DNA of 64,000 nucleotides, taken from the NCBI GenBank assembly GCA_958510825.1, contig OY294054.1, forward strand, positions 15,203,390-15,267,389. Reading direction: 5' to 3'. Positions 1 through 10,750 of the stretch are shown here, piece by piece. The translations under genes were made by a program, and so were the position numbers. Position 1 is the stretch's first letter; each line of letters starts with the position of its first letter. The notes under the pieces were generated by a model. That model was not told the DNA's origin, ran no database searches, and saw nothing but the letters and a program-made list of their open reading frames with translations. This DNA is from Brachypterus glaber (lineage: Eukaryota; Arthropoda; Insecta; Coleoptera; Kateretidae).

Positions 1-755
1 CTATTATGAATAATTTTATAAATTAAAAAAAATCAAATACATTCACAAGAACTTTGTTCAAAAAAACAGATAAAAGCGTTTTCACCTAAAGAAACAATTT
101 TAAGTGGTTTTAAGGATTTCGTACGTTATGGGCACCCTAGTACCTATACTTTTATCTATAGGATAATATACTTACTGTTTTAATTCTCTAGGTAATGCAC
201 TTGAACTCTTTAAAAAATATATATACATATTGTAATTTTAAAATTGTTTTCATGATTCTTGGTCCAAAAAAATTCCTTACTACAATTTAAACAATAACAT
301 ATTTTTTTGTTTAAAATTTAAAAACATTTTTTTGCATTAAATAATAGAAAAACAATTAATTTAATAATAAAATATTTTTAATGTAGGTAATAATATATGT
401 TTAATATAATAACTGTTATTGTTTTTAATTAGTAAGAGTAACATTTTTTTTTACAATTACATATTTATTTATTTAATTTTTTTTATACAAAAATGTTCAA
501 ACTTACACATGTTATCAAAAAATTATAAGTGCAAATAACTTTGTAAATTCTACTGTCCGGCCCTGCAAAATATATTGGTACAGTTTACCAATGGTACACT
601 CTGTGTGGGTGAATATTTAAGATTTAAAAAAGCTTTTAAATTAAAAATTGAGGCATTTATGATCAAAAGGTGATAAATCTAACTAGAAAAACCGCCAAGC
701 TTTCTCAAAAAAGGATGTTTTTTCAAATGAAAACCTCGGAGTGGCAAGTTTTTCT
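1..755. other. AT-rich intergenic sequence, no gene seen
   Basis: No open reading frame of note, RNA gene or clear repeat boundary was seen. The sequence is dominated by A/T homopolymer runs. It ends where a long inverted repeat begins near 756. Confidence 0.5.
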
Positions 756-1621
756 TTAAAGCAAAATTGTGCTTTAAATTTAAAAGGATAAAAATATGGT
801 ATGCTTAGAAGGAGAATATATTCTTAAATATGAAAGGATAAGAATATGGTATGCATAAAAAAAATATACATTCTCTTTGTTATATAAAAATCGCCATTTT
901 CTTGATTTAAGACAATATTTTTCTGTTTTCTGTATGTAGAATAATTTGTAGGCATTCAATTTTATGATTTAAATTTAAATTTATTTATTAGAAGGCAAAC
1001 TATACAATAAACTATACAGTAAGTACTATACACTGGTATGGCATCGGCTTTTTACTGCACACAGAAAAATAATGTCTTAAATCAAGAATATGGCGATTTG
1101 TAAGAGAATATATCGTCGGCTTACAAGTAAAGAGCACTAAGTCCAAAAACATGGTTTTGAGATATTGACAAATTTAACTTTCACTGTTGTTTTTTAATTT
1201 TTGTAATAATTGTTACAAAAATGCACGTTTCGCCAAACAAACACTCAGTCGCTTAGTGCAGAAACATTTGAAATAATCTACAAGTAAAACGCACTAAGTG
1301 CACTAAGTGACTTAGTGCCTATTGCCAGATAAAATTTTATTCAAAATCAAACTGGTGCGTTTTGTATAGTGGGAACTCTCTTGGCAGTCCACCTAGAAGT
1401 TAGTTCGGTTTACCTGTACATAGATCATCAAAAATTAATTACAGTACCCTAAAAATGCAATTTTTGCAAAAAAGTGACTTAGTGCCTTTTACTTGTAAGC
1501 CGACGATATTCTTCTTTTATGCATACCATATTCTTATCCTTTTATATTTGAGAGTATATTCTTCTTTCAGGAATGTCATATTCTTATCATTTCATATTTA
1601 AAGCACAATTTTGCTTTAGAG
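756..1621. repeat. Outer inverted repeat, arms about 105 bp
   Basis: The left arm at 756-860 contains TTAAAGCAAAATTGTGCTTT and GGATAAGAATATGGTATGCA. It reappears as its reverse complement at about 1513-1621. Between the arms lie other palindromic elements, so this is probably a large foldback transposon that later received insertions. A piece of a third element is present in direct orientation at 862-935 and 1622-1688. No coding capacity is seen. Confidence 0.6.
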
Positions 1622-1690
1622 GAGAATATATTCTCTTCGTTATATCCAAATCAAACATTCTTGATTTAAGACAATATTTTTTTCTGTGTA
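1058..1690. mobile_element. TIR element, ends CACACAGAAAAAT
   Basis: The left end (1058-1108) reads CACACAGAAAAATAATGTCT and continues into TTAAATCAAGAATATGGCG. Its reverse complement ends near 1690, including TTCTTGATTTAAGACAATAT. The middle (1111-1508) is a separate palindromic element, so the outer element is interrupted. It is non-autonomous, with no transposase. The family is unknown. Confidence 0.55.
1111..1508. mobile_element. Palindromic MITE nested in a TIR element
   Basis: The terminal inverted repeats read TATCGTCGGCTTACAAGTAA at 1111 and the reverse complement ending at 1508. The TIR continues into GCACTAAGT. The element is about 398 bp and AT-rich inside, with the motif GCAGTCCACCTAGAAGTTAG at about 1384. 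The right half recurs at 9027-9165 beside the assembly gap. It is flanked by the ends of another element, so it is the younger insertion. Confidence 0.75.
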
Positions 1691-2573
1691 GTGGAAACGC
1701 CAAAGCGTTTGAATGCAGTTAAATGTTCAATATTTACCGTTCGGGGGAGTGTTGTGGTCGTAGCAAAAATTTGTTCGTAATATTTTTGTTTTTGTATTTA
1801 TATCCCTTTTTACTGATTTTAGGATGTTTTTCTTCTTAAATATCTAAAGAGTTCGTACCAAGACCAAACTATTTAACCTCTTTTTACCCCCCTTACCCCC
1901 AACAAATGGACTGATATAAAATCTTATTTTTGAAAAATTTGAATTCACCTTTTGATGCTAAATGCCTCATTTGATTTATACAAGCAACCTCGAGTTGTTC
2001 TTGAATTAACCTTGTTTCGAAGTGGCGGCGAAGACAAATCAAGTTATCCAACAACAGTAAAAGTTTTGGCCAGAAAAATTAAAAAACTACTACCAACAAA
2101 AATAAAAAAATACATTCCCTTTTAGTTTGTATTAAAAACAAAAATGAAAAAAAAAGTAAAAAATAACAAAAATAAATAACATAAAAAACTGATGTAGCCT
2201 TAAGTAATGCCCTTTATTATTTTTAAGGAAATACAAACGGTTTATTTTTACCCAAAAAAAAAATTAGGGGGTTTTGGCAGTAAGCGTTACGTTTTTATTG
2301 GGGAGTAAGTCACAGCTTTACGAATAGTTATATGGAGGAGAGGGGGTCGAAAAATTTTGCATTATCCATTTAAAGTATGACCCCTTAAGGGAAATTGGGA
2401 AATAAAACAATAATATTTTTTAAATAAAACAAGTACATTTAATAAAAAATACATAATTTATTCAGTCTCATTTGTATTGAACCTAACACTGGGAGACTAT
2501 AATTAAAGATAAATTACTAGTTGATTTTTACAATAAATTCACAATGAACTATTTACAAATGCAGGATGAAAAT
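1691..2573. other. Intergenic, AT-rich, no gene seen
   Basis: Only short shadow reading frames and homopolymer runs were seen. A stretch around 1870-1910 is C-rich and recalls the edges of dispersed repeats elsewhere in the window. No function is assigned. Confidence 0.45.
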
Positions 2574-2587
2574 GAAAACAACTATAA

Positions 2588-2945
2588 CAAGGCCGTAACT
2601 AGGGGACGCCAAGGGGGGCTAAGCCCCCTGGCGTTTTCCTTGAGCCCCCCTGACGTTTAATAACAATAAAAAAAATCCATCCATAAAATTTTAAAGTGTT
2701 TGAAAAATTATTTATAATATTTTCGCCTAGTGAACCCGTAGTGCAATCACGTACTCGCAGCCACATGTCAGGCTCCCTCCAAGAATTTTTTTTAAGCCTT
2801 TATTAAACAATTTACTTTTTATTTTTTTTTTTTTGGACTTTGGAAATTTGTTTGAAAATTGGATGTTACACACGTATGGTTAAAATTTATAACACATTAA
2901 AATTTTGCAAATAAAAAAAAATTATTTTTTACTGGTTACGGCCCT
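2588..2945. mobile_element. TIR element with a 14-bp target duplication
   Basis: The left end reads AAGGCCGTAACTAG and the right end is the complement of AGGGCCGTAACCAG. The flanks carry the direct repeat GAAAACAACTATAA at 2574-2587 and 2946-2959. The interior has a GC-rich dyad near 2610-2655 and then A/T runs, with no coding region. The target duplication is much longer than the 2-10 bp usual for cut-and-paste elements, while the inverted ends argue against an ordinary retroposon. Confidence 0.6.
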
Positions 2946-2959
2946 GAAAACAACTATAA

Positions 2960-4487
2960 TAAAATAAATGAAATGCAGGTGATGTGTGGCTTAATGCCTT
3001 TTTCTACCGTCCCACTAAGAAATGTCCTTTCGATATACAGATAGGACACTACTAAATTGGACAGTATTGGCGTCAACATTCCTACGCTACGCTACATTAC
3101 TATAGGGTACTTATTTATTATACATACTAAGGACCCTAAAAATTATACTTTAAACATACCGTATAATGGGTCGAATCGGTGTAAACATGAACAAAATTTT
3201 AAAATTATCAAATATATATCACGAAAATATCCTAAGAATTTAATTTTAAATTTTCGTTTACATTCGTTGTTTGTAGTTCCAATTTACCCCACTTTACGGT
3301 ACTAGTTTCAGAAATGTTATCCTTAAACCATAAAAATGAGTTTTTATATTAGTTTATTTGATTTAAGTATAGCATATCTGTTCTAACGTTACGTATAAAC
3401 TATAATAACGAACATAGTTGGTACACTGTGAAAAAATAAGTGAAAATGTTTTCTTTTTTTTTTTTCGAAGCTAAAATTTTTAGAACATGCAGCAAAAAAA
3501 ATCACTCATTATTTTTACAGTTTTTATCTGCCCCTATAACTAAGATTTACTCATTCCAATATACTTATGCGCCGAAAATTTTTTACTGAAATAACAATAA
3601 CTTAATTTAAATTTAGTTAAACTTTTTATTTTGGGTAAATTATACAATTTATTATCATAATTATTTAATAAATATTAATAAAACCCAAATAAAAGTAACG
3701 AACCTTAGCGATAAAAGTTATTTTGCAAAAAAAAATTAAGATAAATAAGTGATAAAGCCATTTTTATATAAGTATGTATTAAAATTTTCGTAATTTAATG
3801 ATAAAATTTAAACCCTTTATTAAGGCCCCTTTTAACAAGGACATCACAAATACTTAAAAAATCTATCATTTCTCTTACTTATACTACAGAAATCAGCAGT
3901 TTTTGGCTATGAAATAATCATAGGTAAAGTCTATGAGTTTCTCTTGCCCGCCCAAGTTATTTTGGTCTCAAGTAAATTAACTTTACTTTACCCTTCAGTG
4001 AGTTTTATAAAATATATTCCAATGGTATGTGTTATGACAATAACAGATTATTCACATTTTCATCAATTTTTATTAAACTTATTTAATTAAAAAGAGAAAA
4101 TTTTAACTGAAAACTAAATCCTATTTGTTTTATATAATATTTTTTTAATTAGTGCATGTAAAAAAGTAAAAAAACTTTAAATAATAATGTATTAACTTGT
4201 TTTTGCTATTAATTTTAAAATAATAATATAAACTTAAGTTAAAACTTTGGTTAGGATTGACGGTTTGCCTGGGCAGGTGAAAGGCAAGCTCTAGATTACT
4301 TTCGTGCTAATATAATAATTTCTTTTCTGTCTGCAGGAGGACCATTAAATCATATTTCAGGTGTAAGAAATTAGGTACATAGAAAAGCTATTCTGTTCTT
4401 ATCACTAGCGGCGTAAGTCACGACCCTGTAAGCCGTAAGCTGCAAGCACCGCAGAACGGAAGCACAAAATGAAGAATGAATAGGCCC
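2960..4487. other. 3' flank of the CYP307 gene, no other gene
   Basis: This is AT-rich sequence downstream of the minus-strand P450 stop codon. Any 3' UTR lies here. The reverse-complement AATAAA at 4069-4074 is one possible polyadenylation signal, but such hexamers are frequent by chance in this composition. No other gene was recognised. Confidence 0.4.
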
Positions 4488-5614
4488 TTATTCTGGCCTA
4501 GAGTTCCTTGGGGTCAGTATTAACTTAAAGCAGTCTGGAGGCACTGCCACACAACCAGGCTTTAACTTAATTGATTCTGTCGTTGTGATATCGTAGTGTT
4601 GTAGTAATGTTGCTAATATTACGAAGCTTAAACATTGGACCAATCTCTGTCCAATGCACGTTCTTTTACCCGTGCTAAAAGGGATGAAATGTGCAGGTTT
4701 CACAACATTACCCGCAGGAGATAAGAATCTTTCAGGCTTAAATTGTTCCGGATCTTCCCAGTGTTCGTCTCCTAAATTTAGTTCGTAATTGTTTATGAAA
4801 ATCAAAGTACCCTTGTCGATTTTGAAACCGTCAATTTCTGAATCTGTTGAAGCTACGTGTGGGACGATAGGAGACGAGGCTTTTCTTAGAGATTCCCAAA
4901 TTGTAGCCTCAGTGTAAGGCATAGCGGTTTTATCGAATAAGTTTGGGCAACGAACTCCACCAGTGACTGAATCAACTTCTTTTTGAATGCGTTTGGCAAC
5001 TTCTGGATATGTTACTACTGAAGCTAAAGTTACCATTACCAAATTACCTATCGCTGAGTGACCACCGATAAAATCTTCCAGTTCGAAAATAATGTGCTGC
5101 CAGTTCATGTTTGGGTCTTCTTCCAAGTGCATAAGTAGAGCGTCAGTAAAATCACGTGGAGGACCATGAATATCTAGCGTGGCTCTGTGTTTGTCAATAA
5201 TCCTAGCGAGAATGAATTGCCGAATATTGCTAGCCCAGTTAGCCAGTTTCTTCATATGACCGTTATAAATGGGTAAGAGCCAGGGAAGAAAATCGACAGC
5301 ATACCCTTGATTAATTTCCCAGAAAATTTCGTCGAAATCCCTTATGATTTGCTGGAACTCCACGTCGTCATACTTAAAGCTAGTTGAGCACATGTACTGC
5401 GTAAACATATTAGCACAAGCCCCCAGTACTACTGGTTTAATATCGCAAGGTCCTGCTGGCAGTTTTTGCAGTTCGGCGAGGAATACGTTGACTTCATCCG
5501 ACCCAACTTGGTTGACCATGTCATATTGAAGGGACGTAAATCTGGGTGAGCAGTATGTTCTAGCGATACTACGGCGTGTCTTCTGCAAAGAGGACCAGTC
5601 ACACAGGGCGAGTG
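4488..5614 (-). CDS. CYP307-family P450 (spook-like), exon 2
   Basis: Main catalytic exon of a microsomal cytochrome P450 of the CYP307 family. Halloween P450s of this family act in the early black-box conversion of 7-dehydrocholesterol toward ecdysone. Joined to exon 1, it starts with codon 114 (Ser, split by the phase-1 intron), then LALCDWSSLQKTRRSIAR. Numbering from the ATG at 11090, visible motifs are the helix-C Trp120, the I-helix segment GGHSAIGN (297-304), ESLR for the ExxR motif (354-357), PERF (407-410) and the haem loop FSTGKRTCIG with the ligand Cys433. The reading frame is intact to TAA at 4490-4488. The acceptor (ttgttacag) has a pyrimidine-rich tract and a CTAAC branch-like motif about 20 nt upstream. 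The I-helix lacks the usual acid-Thr pair, a known trait of this family. Which paralogue it is (307A or 307B) is not decided. Confidence 0.93.
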
Positions 5615-6496
5615 CTGTAACAAAACATACAGGTTAGAGGGCAAAAAACGCAGCCTAGTCTCAAGGTCGTACCGCGGCTCGTCAATCATGCTCGGCACGC
5701 GTCAAGCATCGCAAGTCAGGCCAGGCCAGACTACTTCGCGGAACACAAACAGATGCCCATTGAGGCGCGTGGCGTGGCTGCCACGCTAGAGGCCTGCTAT
5801 TCTGCCCCCATAGCTTAAAATAACGTATGATTTTTTTATCTAGTAGGCTAAAGCTAGTCCTACAATTTTGGCGATATACAGGTTTGCAGCAAAACGAAAT
5901 TTACTGATCAAATGTGCTGAAATTAAAAGTCAAAGATTGTATAATTTAATTTGTTATAGCTACAAACTTGCATTTTTCCAAATTTCATAATGTACGACTT
6001 CTAGTCCTAGACCAGCTGTGGAAAACGACTATGAGGCAATTTTCACTTAAGTGCTCACTTAATCAGGTTAAATGTGCCCATAAGAAGAAACTTATTATTA
6101 ACAAAATTAAAATAATATATTAGTATTAAGAAGTAACAAAATGAGAAAGTGAAAAAAAGGAAAGAAATATGAATTTCTTCGGTTATTTCTTTTTTACTTA
6201 TTCTACGAAAGGAGTAGAAAGAAAACATGCATAAAAAAAAATTCTCTAGGCTTGCTTTGAATACATAGTACACATTTGTTCCAAAGAAAATAGACAAAAA
6301 ACTAATGATAGTATTATCAATTTAAAATACTTGATTCTAAAACCAAAAACTCGGTTAATAAAAATCTTCCTTATCAAAACATTGATTTTGGAAGGATTTA
6401 CGAGTGTCAAAAAAGCTTAATTGGGATTTTATATTATACTGAAAAGATGTCAGTATGGGCATATTCTTAACCATCCTTTCAGCTCGGAATTATTTA

Positions 6497-6631
6497 GGGC
6501 CACTTGCACCAACCTTTAAACTGGGATTATCGCGACTAAACTGAGTTTAAGTTAAGAATTCTGTGTTTCGATTGGTCGACCGTCAATTTAATCCAAGTTT
6601 AAAGTGAAAGCATTGTTGGTGCAAGTGACCC
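6497..6631. mobile_element. 135-bp MITE, TIR GGGCCACTTGCACCA, TSD TTA
   Basis: The ends read GGGCCACTTGCACCAAC and the complement ending at 6631, flanked by TTA on both sides. The interior AAACTGGGATTATCGCGAC pairs with the second half, making the whole element a hairpin. A second 135-bp copy in opposite orientation lies at 51710-51844. A 3-bp TWA-type duplication suggests PIF/Harbinger mobilisation. That is an inference, since no transposase is present. Confidence 0.85.
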
Positions 6632-6833
6632 TTATTAATATAAAACGTTATCTAATTTCTCTTTTTCAGGGCATTTCATGATAATTACAAATACGTTATT
6701 TTAAGCTATGACGGCAGTATTCTACTCCACTGCAACAACAGAGGTTAGCCTATTATCCCATGCACCTGCGAGCGAGTATTTCTGCCTTGCCACAATTAAT
6801 CTATGGTCTGCCAGACCATCACGAGACCACCAT

Positions 6834-6877
6834 GCTGTCTGTCTGTCTGTCTGTCTCTCTGTTTGTTTGTCTGTCTG
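6834..6877. repeat. (CTGT)n simple repeat
   Basis: A CTGTCTGTCTGTCTGTC tract with a few substitutions, followed by CTGCACACAGAAAAATGATG. That sequence resembles the CACACAG element end seen near 1058. Similar CTGT or GACA tracts recur across the window inside dispersed repeats. Confidence 0.8.
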
Positions 6878-7092
6878 CACACAGAAAAATGATGTATGAT
6901 TTAAAAGCGGTTGCTGAAATGTATAGCAATCATTACCAAACGATTTAACATTACCATATAATTTGATAGAAGTCTATTGACCAATCATTATTAAGTTTAA
7001 CTATTTGCTTTTCTGTATGAAAGATATAAAAAGTCCGGTTTGTGCACTATTTACGCCGCGCACATCCGTCATTTTCAATAGGGAAGCTATAA

Positions 7093-7720
7093 GGGGTCTT
7101 TCTACCTCAGAAATTATAAAAATTATTTTTTTTTAAACATTTTTTTTATATAGAAAGAAAAAAGATATCATTGTGAAATTTTGTAGTTATGTTTATTTAT
7201 ATTTAAAGAATACAAATAAAATTTCTTTAGATTTTTAAACGGTGGTCGCCATGATTCCGGCCGTTTGGATAGAGTGGAAAAAAAACAAAACGGGATATTA
7301 TTCAGTATTTAAGTCGTTATAGCCCTATCTAGAAAAAAAAATAGTCAAAAAATAACAAATGGCGGACCTTTTTTAATAATTTAAAAACATTAATAAAACA
7401 TTTTCAGACAAAAGCGTCCGCCATTCCTTTATTTTTCGGCAAAAAAAATTCTTCTAGATAGCGACTTCGATACTGAATAATATCCCGTTTTGTTTTTTTT
7501 TAGTCTATCCAAACGGCCGGAATCATGTCGGCCACCGTTTTTTTTTCAAAAAAAAATTATGGCCATTTCCTGCACTTTAAAATCTAAAGAAATTTTATTT
7601 GTTTTCTTTGAATATAAGTAAACATACCTACAAAATTTCACAATGATACCTTTCTTCTTTCTATATAAAAAAATGTTTAAAAAAATATTATTTTTATAAT
7701 TTCTAAGGTAGAAAGACCCC
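7093..7720. mobile_element. Palindromic MITE, TIR GGGGTCTTTCTACCT, TSD ATAA
   Basis: The ends GGGGTCTTTCTACCTCAGAA and the complement ending at 7720 are flanked by ATAA (7089-7092 and 7721-7724). The long arms match over most of their length. A second palindrome at 7240-7537 (ends CGGTGG, arm motif CGGCCGTTTGGATAGA) sits in the centre and is absent from the 274-bp relative at 29949-30222, so it is probably a nested insertion. A [A/T]TAA target in both copies suggests a piggyBac-like or other 4-bp-duplicating transposase. Confidence 0.75.
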
Positions 7721-7724
7721 ATAA

Positions 7725-8826
7725 AGCAACAGTTCTATAAATTTGATAATAACTCAGACATGTTTACGAATACATATCAAAAAGTCGCACGTAACACATA
7801 ATTAGTAATCTTTTATTACCTAATGATAGCAAACTTTTTGGTTTTTGGTAATGATTTTTGCAGTACTTGGTATGTCTACTATAGTCACGATAAAATTGAA
7901 TTAATTCAAAGCAGAGTTGGGCACAATTTCTTTATGATTAAATGGCAATTACTTCTTATTTACTTAATTATTTCTTAACTAGTGCATTAATTTTAATTTT
8001 TAATGAACTTCTATAAAATAATATAAGTAATATTATTAACTAAGATTTTTATTATTGAAATTTCAGAATTATTGGACACGTTTAATTTAATTGGTTAAAT
8101 CCTTAAAAAGTTTAGTGCTAATGGTGGTGTAAATGAAAACTTAATCAAAATTAGGTAAAATTATTTTTAATGAGTGCAAACGTAACCATAGGTACATGTA
8201 ATTATAATTCGAAAATTCATCAATATTTTTGTGTTTGTATCAATCACTGAGCAAATAAAATTAACCAATGAATAGTTTAATATTACTCTTTATGATATTA
8301 TTTATGTAGATATATTTAAAATAAAATAAAATCAATTCATCAGAAAATGATAGAGTAAGTTTTAAGTAATTGCAGTGTAATCATGAAGTAATCGAAGCCC
8401 AACTCTGATACAAAGCATTGGGCAATATGTAATGGTGTGTTCTTAAGTCACATATCTTTTTCTGTAGTCGCTTACATGAGCGAGAAAAGATGAGTGACGC
8501 ACGAGCCAGTTCGATTTAAAAATATTTAAATATTTTAATAGCAATATTTACATTAGTTTAGAATTTAGAGAAGATAAAAATAGATATTAGCAAAAAAAAT
8601 ATACCAAATTTTAGGTATAATTGATTTATGAAAATTAAACGTTTTGTCGTCTCTTATTGCTTTTTTATTATGTTTTATTAACCATTATTATTATTATAAA
8701 CGTAAATTATTAAATTCCTTGAAAAACTCAATTTATTTTATGCATTTGGTAATTAAAATGTAATGGAACCAGGATGGACTTTACCCGGATCTGTAACTTA
8801 AATCTGTTCCTATAGTACACTGTAAC
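7725..8826. other. Intronic AT-rich sequence
   Basis: No exon, RNA gene or clear repeat boundary was seen. The sequence is extremely AT-rich, with short low-complexity stretches, and runs into the assembly gap. Confidence 0.45.
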
Positions 8827-9026
8827 NNNNNNNNNNNNNNNNNNNNNNNNNNNNNNNNNNNNNNNNNNNNNNNNNNNNNNNNNNNNNNNNNNNNNNNNNN
8901 NNNNNNNNNNNNNNNNNNNNNNNNNNNNNNNNNNNNNNNNNNNNNNNNNNNNNNNNNNNNNNNNNNNNNNNNNNNNNNNNNNNNNNNNNNNNNNNNNNNN
9001 NNNNNNNNNNNNNNNNNNNNNNNNNN
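8827..9026. other. Assembly gap of 200 N
   Basis: Exactly 200 unknown bases, which looks like a fixed-size placeholder rather than a measured length. The right edge falls inside a palindromic MITE whose left arm is missing, so the gap probably reflects failure to assemble a hairpin repeat. It lies inside the P450 intron and does not touch the coding exons. Confidence 0.97.
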
Positions 9027-9165
9027 GGGTAACTCTTTTGGCAGTCCACCTAGAAGTTAGTTCGGTTTACCTGTACATAGATCATCAAAAATTAATTACA
9101 GTGCCATTAAAATCCCATTTTTGCAAAAAAGTGACTTAGTGCCTTTTACTTGTAAGCCGACGATA
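9027..9165. mobile_element. Right half of the TATCGTCGGC MITE, cut by the gap
   Basis: About 139 bp match the right half of the element at 1111-1508. Shared blocks are GCAGTCCACCTAGAAGTTAG, the GTTTACCTGTACATAGATCA segment and the terminal AAGTGACTTAGTGCC. It ends in the same terminal repeat at 9165. The left half is not on the other side of the N run and presumably lies within it. Confidence 0.85.
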
Positions 9166-9270
9166 TATCAATAACTCGAAAATAGCTGATCCAATTTTCA
9201 AAACAAAACATTAAAACTAGAATCAAAAAACCTTTCAAATGAGGGGAACATAGAAAATAGTGCCATTCAA

Positions 9271-9745
9271 ACCTTTCGCTCCGGATTTGTTTTCTTTGAA
9301 TTTCGAAAACTTTTTTTTGTATGTGTATGAAACAAGTAAAATTTATTTTTTTTTGTTCTTTTACAAAAAATAAGTGGGATATGTTTGTCCCAGTATAACA
9401 TAATATGTGACCCTGCACCAAGAAACCCAGTTATTGTTTCAAATTAAAAAAAAAAAAACAAATTTTCGGATTCTTATGTAAAAAACTTTTCTACACAAGA
9501 ATCCGACAAAAAAAGAAAGACGTAAATTCAACACACTAACTGGGTTTCTTTGTGCAGGGTCACATATAGTATTTTAACGTTTGGACTATAAAATACTAAA
9601 ATGTCCCTGTTCTGTGCATTTTAAATGTTCTTTTTTAGATATAGAATTTTTTGAACATCTGCTGGGACATACATGTCCCTAAAGGATCAAAAGCGATTGT
9701 TGACCATCTCCTGGGGCATATATGTCCCTGCGGGAGCGAAAGGGT
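9271..9745. mobile_element. Outer palindromic element, ends ACCTTTCGCTCC
   Basis: ACCTTTCGCTCC at 9271-9282 pairs with GGAGCGAAAGGGT at 9733-9745. A second inverted pair, GGGATATGTTTGTCCCAG near 9376 and CTGGGACATACATGTCCC near 9663, lies further in. The motif GGGGCATATATGTCCCTGCG at about 9714 is a further related block. The element surrounds another MITE (9404-9566). No coding potential is credible, although a short ATG frame crosses its right half. Confidence 0.55.
9404..9566. mobile_element. 163-bp MITE, TIR TATGTGACCCTGCAC
   Basis: The ends read TATGTGACCCTGCACCAAGA and the complement ending at 9566, and pairing continues into AACCCAGTTA. The loop is A/T-rich with a small TTCGGATTCTTATGT dyad. 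A truncated end of the same family (TTCTTTGTGCAGGGTCACAT) occurs at 55834-55853. It is nested within a larger palindromic element. Confidence 0.75.
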
Positions 9746-10750
9746 AAACTGTTACTTCATAGCAGAAGGTTTTGACGCTACTTATGTGAGAAAAATTAAA
9801 GTCTTACTTATAGTTAAAATCGACCTGTGCGCGGAATTAAAAAAAAATATATATATTTTCAGAGTTATAGAAATTATTCATTTTGAAATTTCCACTCTGT
9901 ATTTGTGTATACGGACAGAAACGTGATAGGGGCCAAGGCTGATATAACGGTATTCAACAAAATATTCAACAAATTTTAATATACGTTTTAGGAGGATATT
10001 TGGCATTAAATTAAATTTATGCGCCGGTCTTTTTTAATCTATGCATAATAAAATTTTCTTTGACTAAAATTAATTAATTTTAATGATAAGAACATATTGA
10101 GAATAACAGAAGCATGCAAAAATTTTATATTTAAGGTTGCGTTTGTCACGAATAAATTAAGAAAAAGTGGATTTTGAAATTTAGGAAGCAAAAAAGTTGA
10201 TTGTTTTGATCAGATTCAGTTTCATTAGAATCTCAAGTTCAAGTTCACGGCAGTCAAGTGCGTAGTGAGGTAATGTTATGAATGAACATGAAGTAGCAGC
10301 GAAGGGATCAGGAGCTTACATTCAGCGAGTGCACAGTTTCTGTGATCTGTGATAGAAAGTAAATTAAAGCAGCTAGTTTTCAACGAGAAAAACCAATTGA
10401 CCTCTTAAACCCAAACGTTCTCTCTGGAATGCATATAAAATACCGGTAAACAATTTCTTTGCAAACTTTTTACTCGGAATGTTAGTTATTTTAACGGGAC
10501 TATCAGTTTTACGGTAATTAACTATTATGCCGGATGGGACAGGAAAATGTATTTTCTAGCGATTTAACATGTAAAAATGGCAAATCTTCGAATGCCCTGC
10601 CCTGAATTTAATTAATACGGCATCGAAGTTGGAGATACCAACGTGCGAGCAGGAGGGAAACCCGTCCTTCCGGGTTCCGGGTTTCGAAGTACCGATGGAA
10701 TATAGGTTAGTACTAGAATATTTATGTATGTTACTTGATGGTTTACTTAC

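Larger units (their letters stand above)
5615..10750 (-). other. CYP307 intron 1 (phase 1, 5136 bp)
   Basis: The donor GTAAGT lies at 10750-10745 and the acceptor AG at 5616-5615. Splicing T|CA restores a Ser codon and the family-typical ...GGDRNNSLALCDW junction. The intron holds the MITEs listed separately, a 200-N gap, and otherwise AT-rich sequence. The 200 bp next to exon 2 (about 5640-5815) are clearly more GC-rich than the rest, but they have no supported coding function. Confidence 0.88.

Noticed and set aside
5429..5698. Minus-strand open frame extending from exon 2 into the GC-rich intron block
   Set aside because: It is in a different frame from the P450 and crosses a good acceptor site. 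The joined exon 1-exon 2 protein is complete without it.
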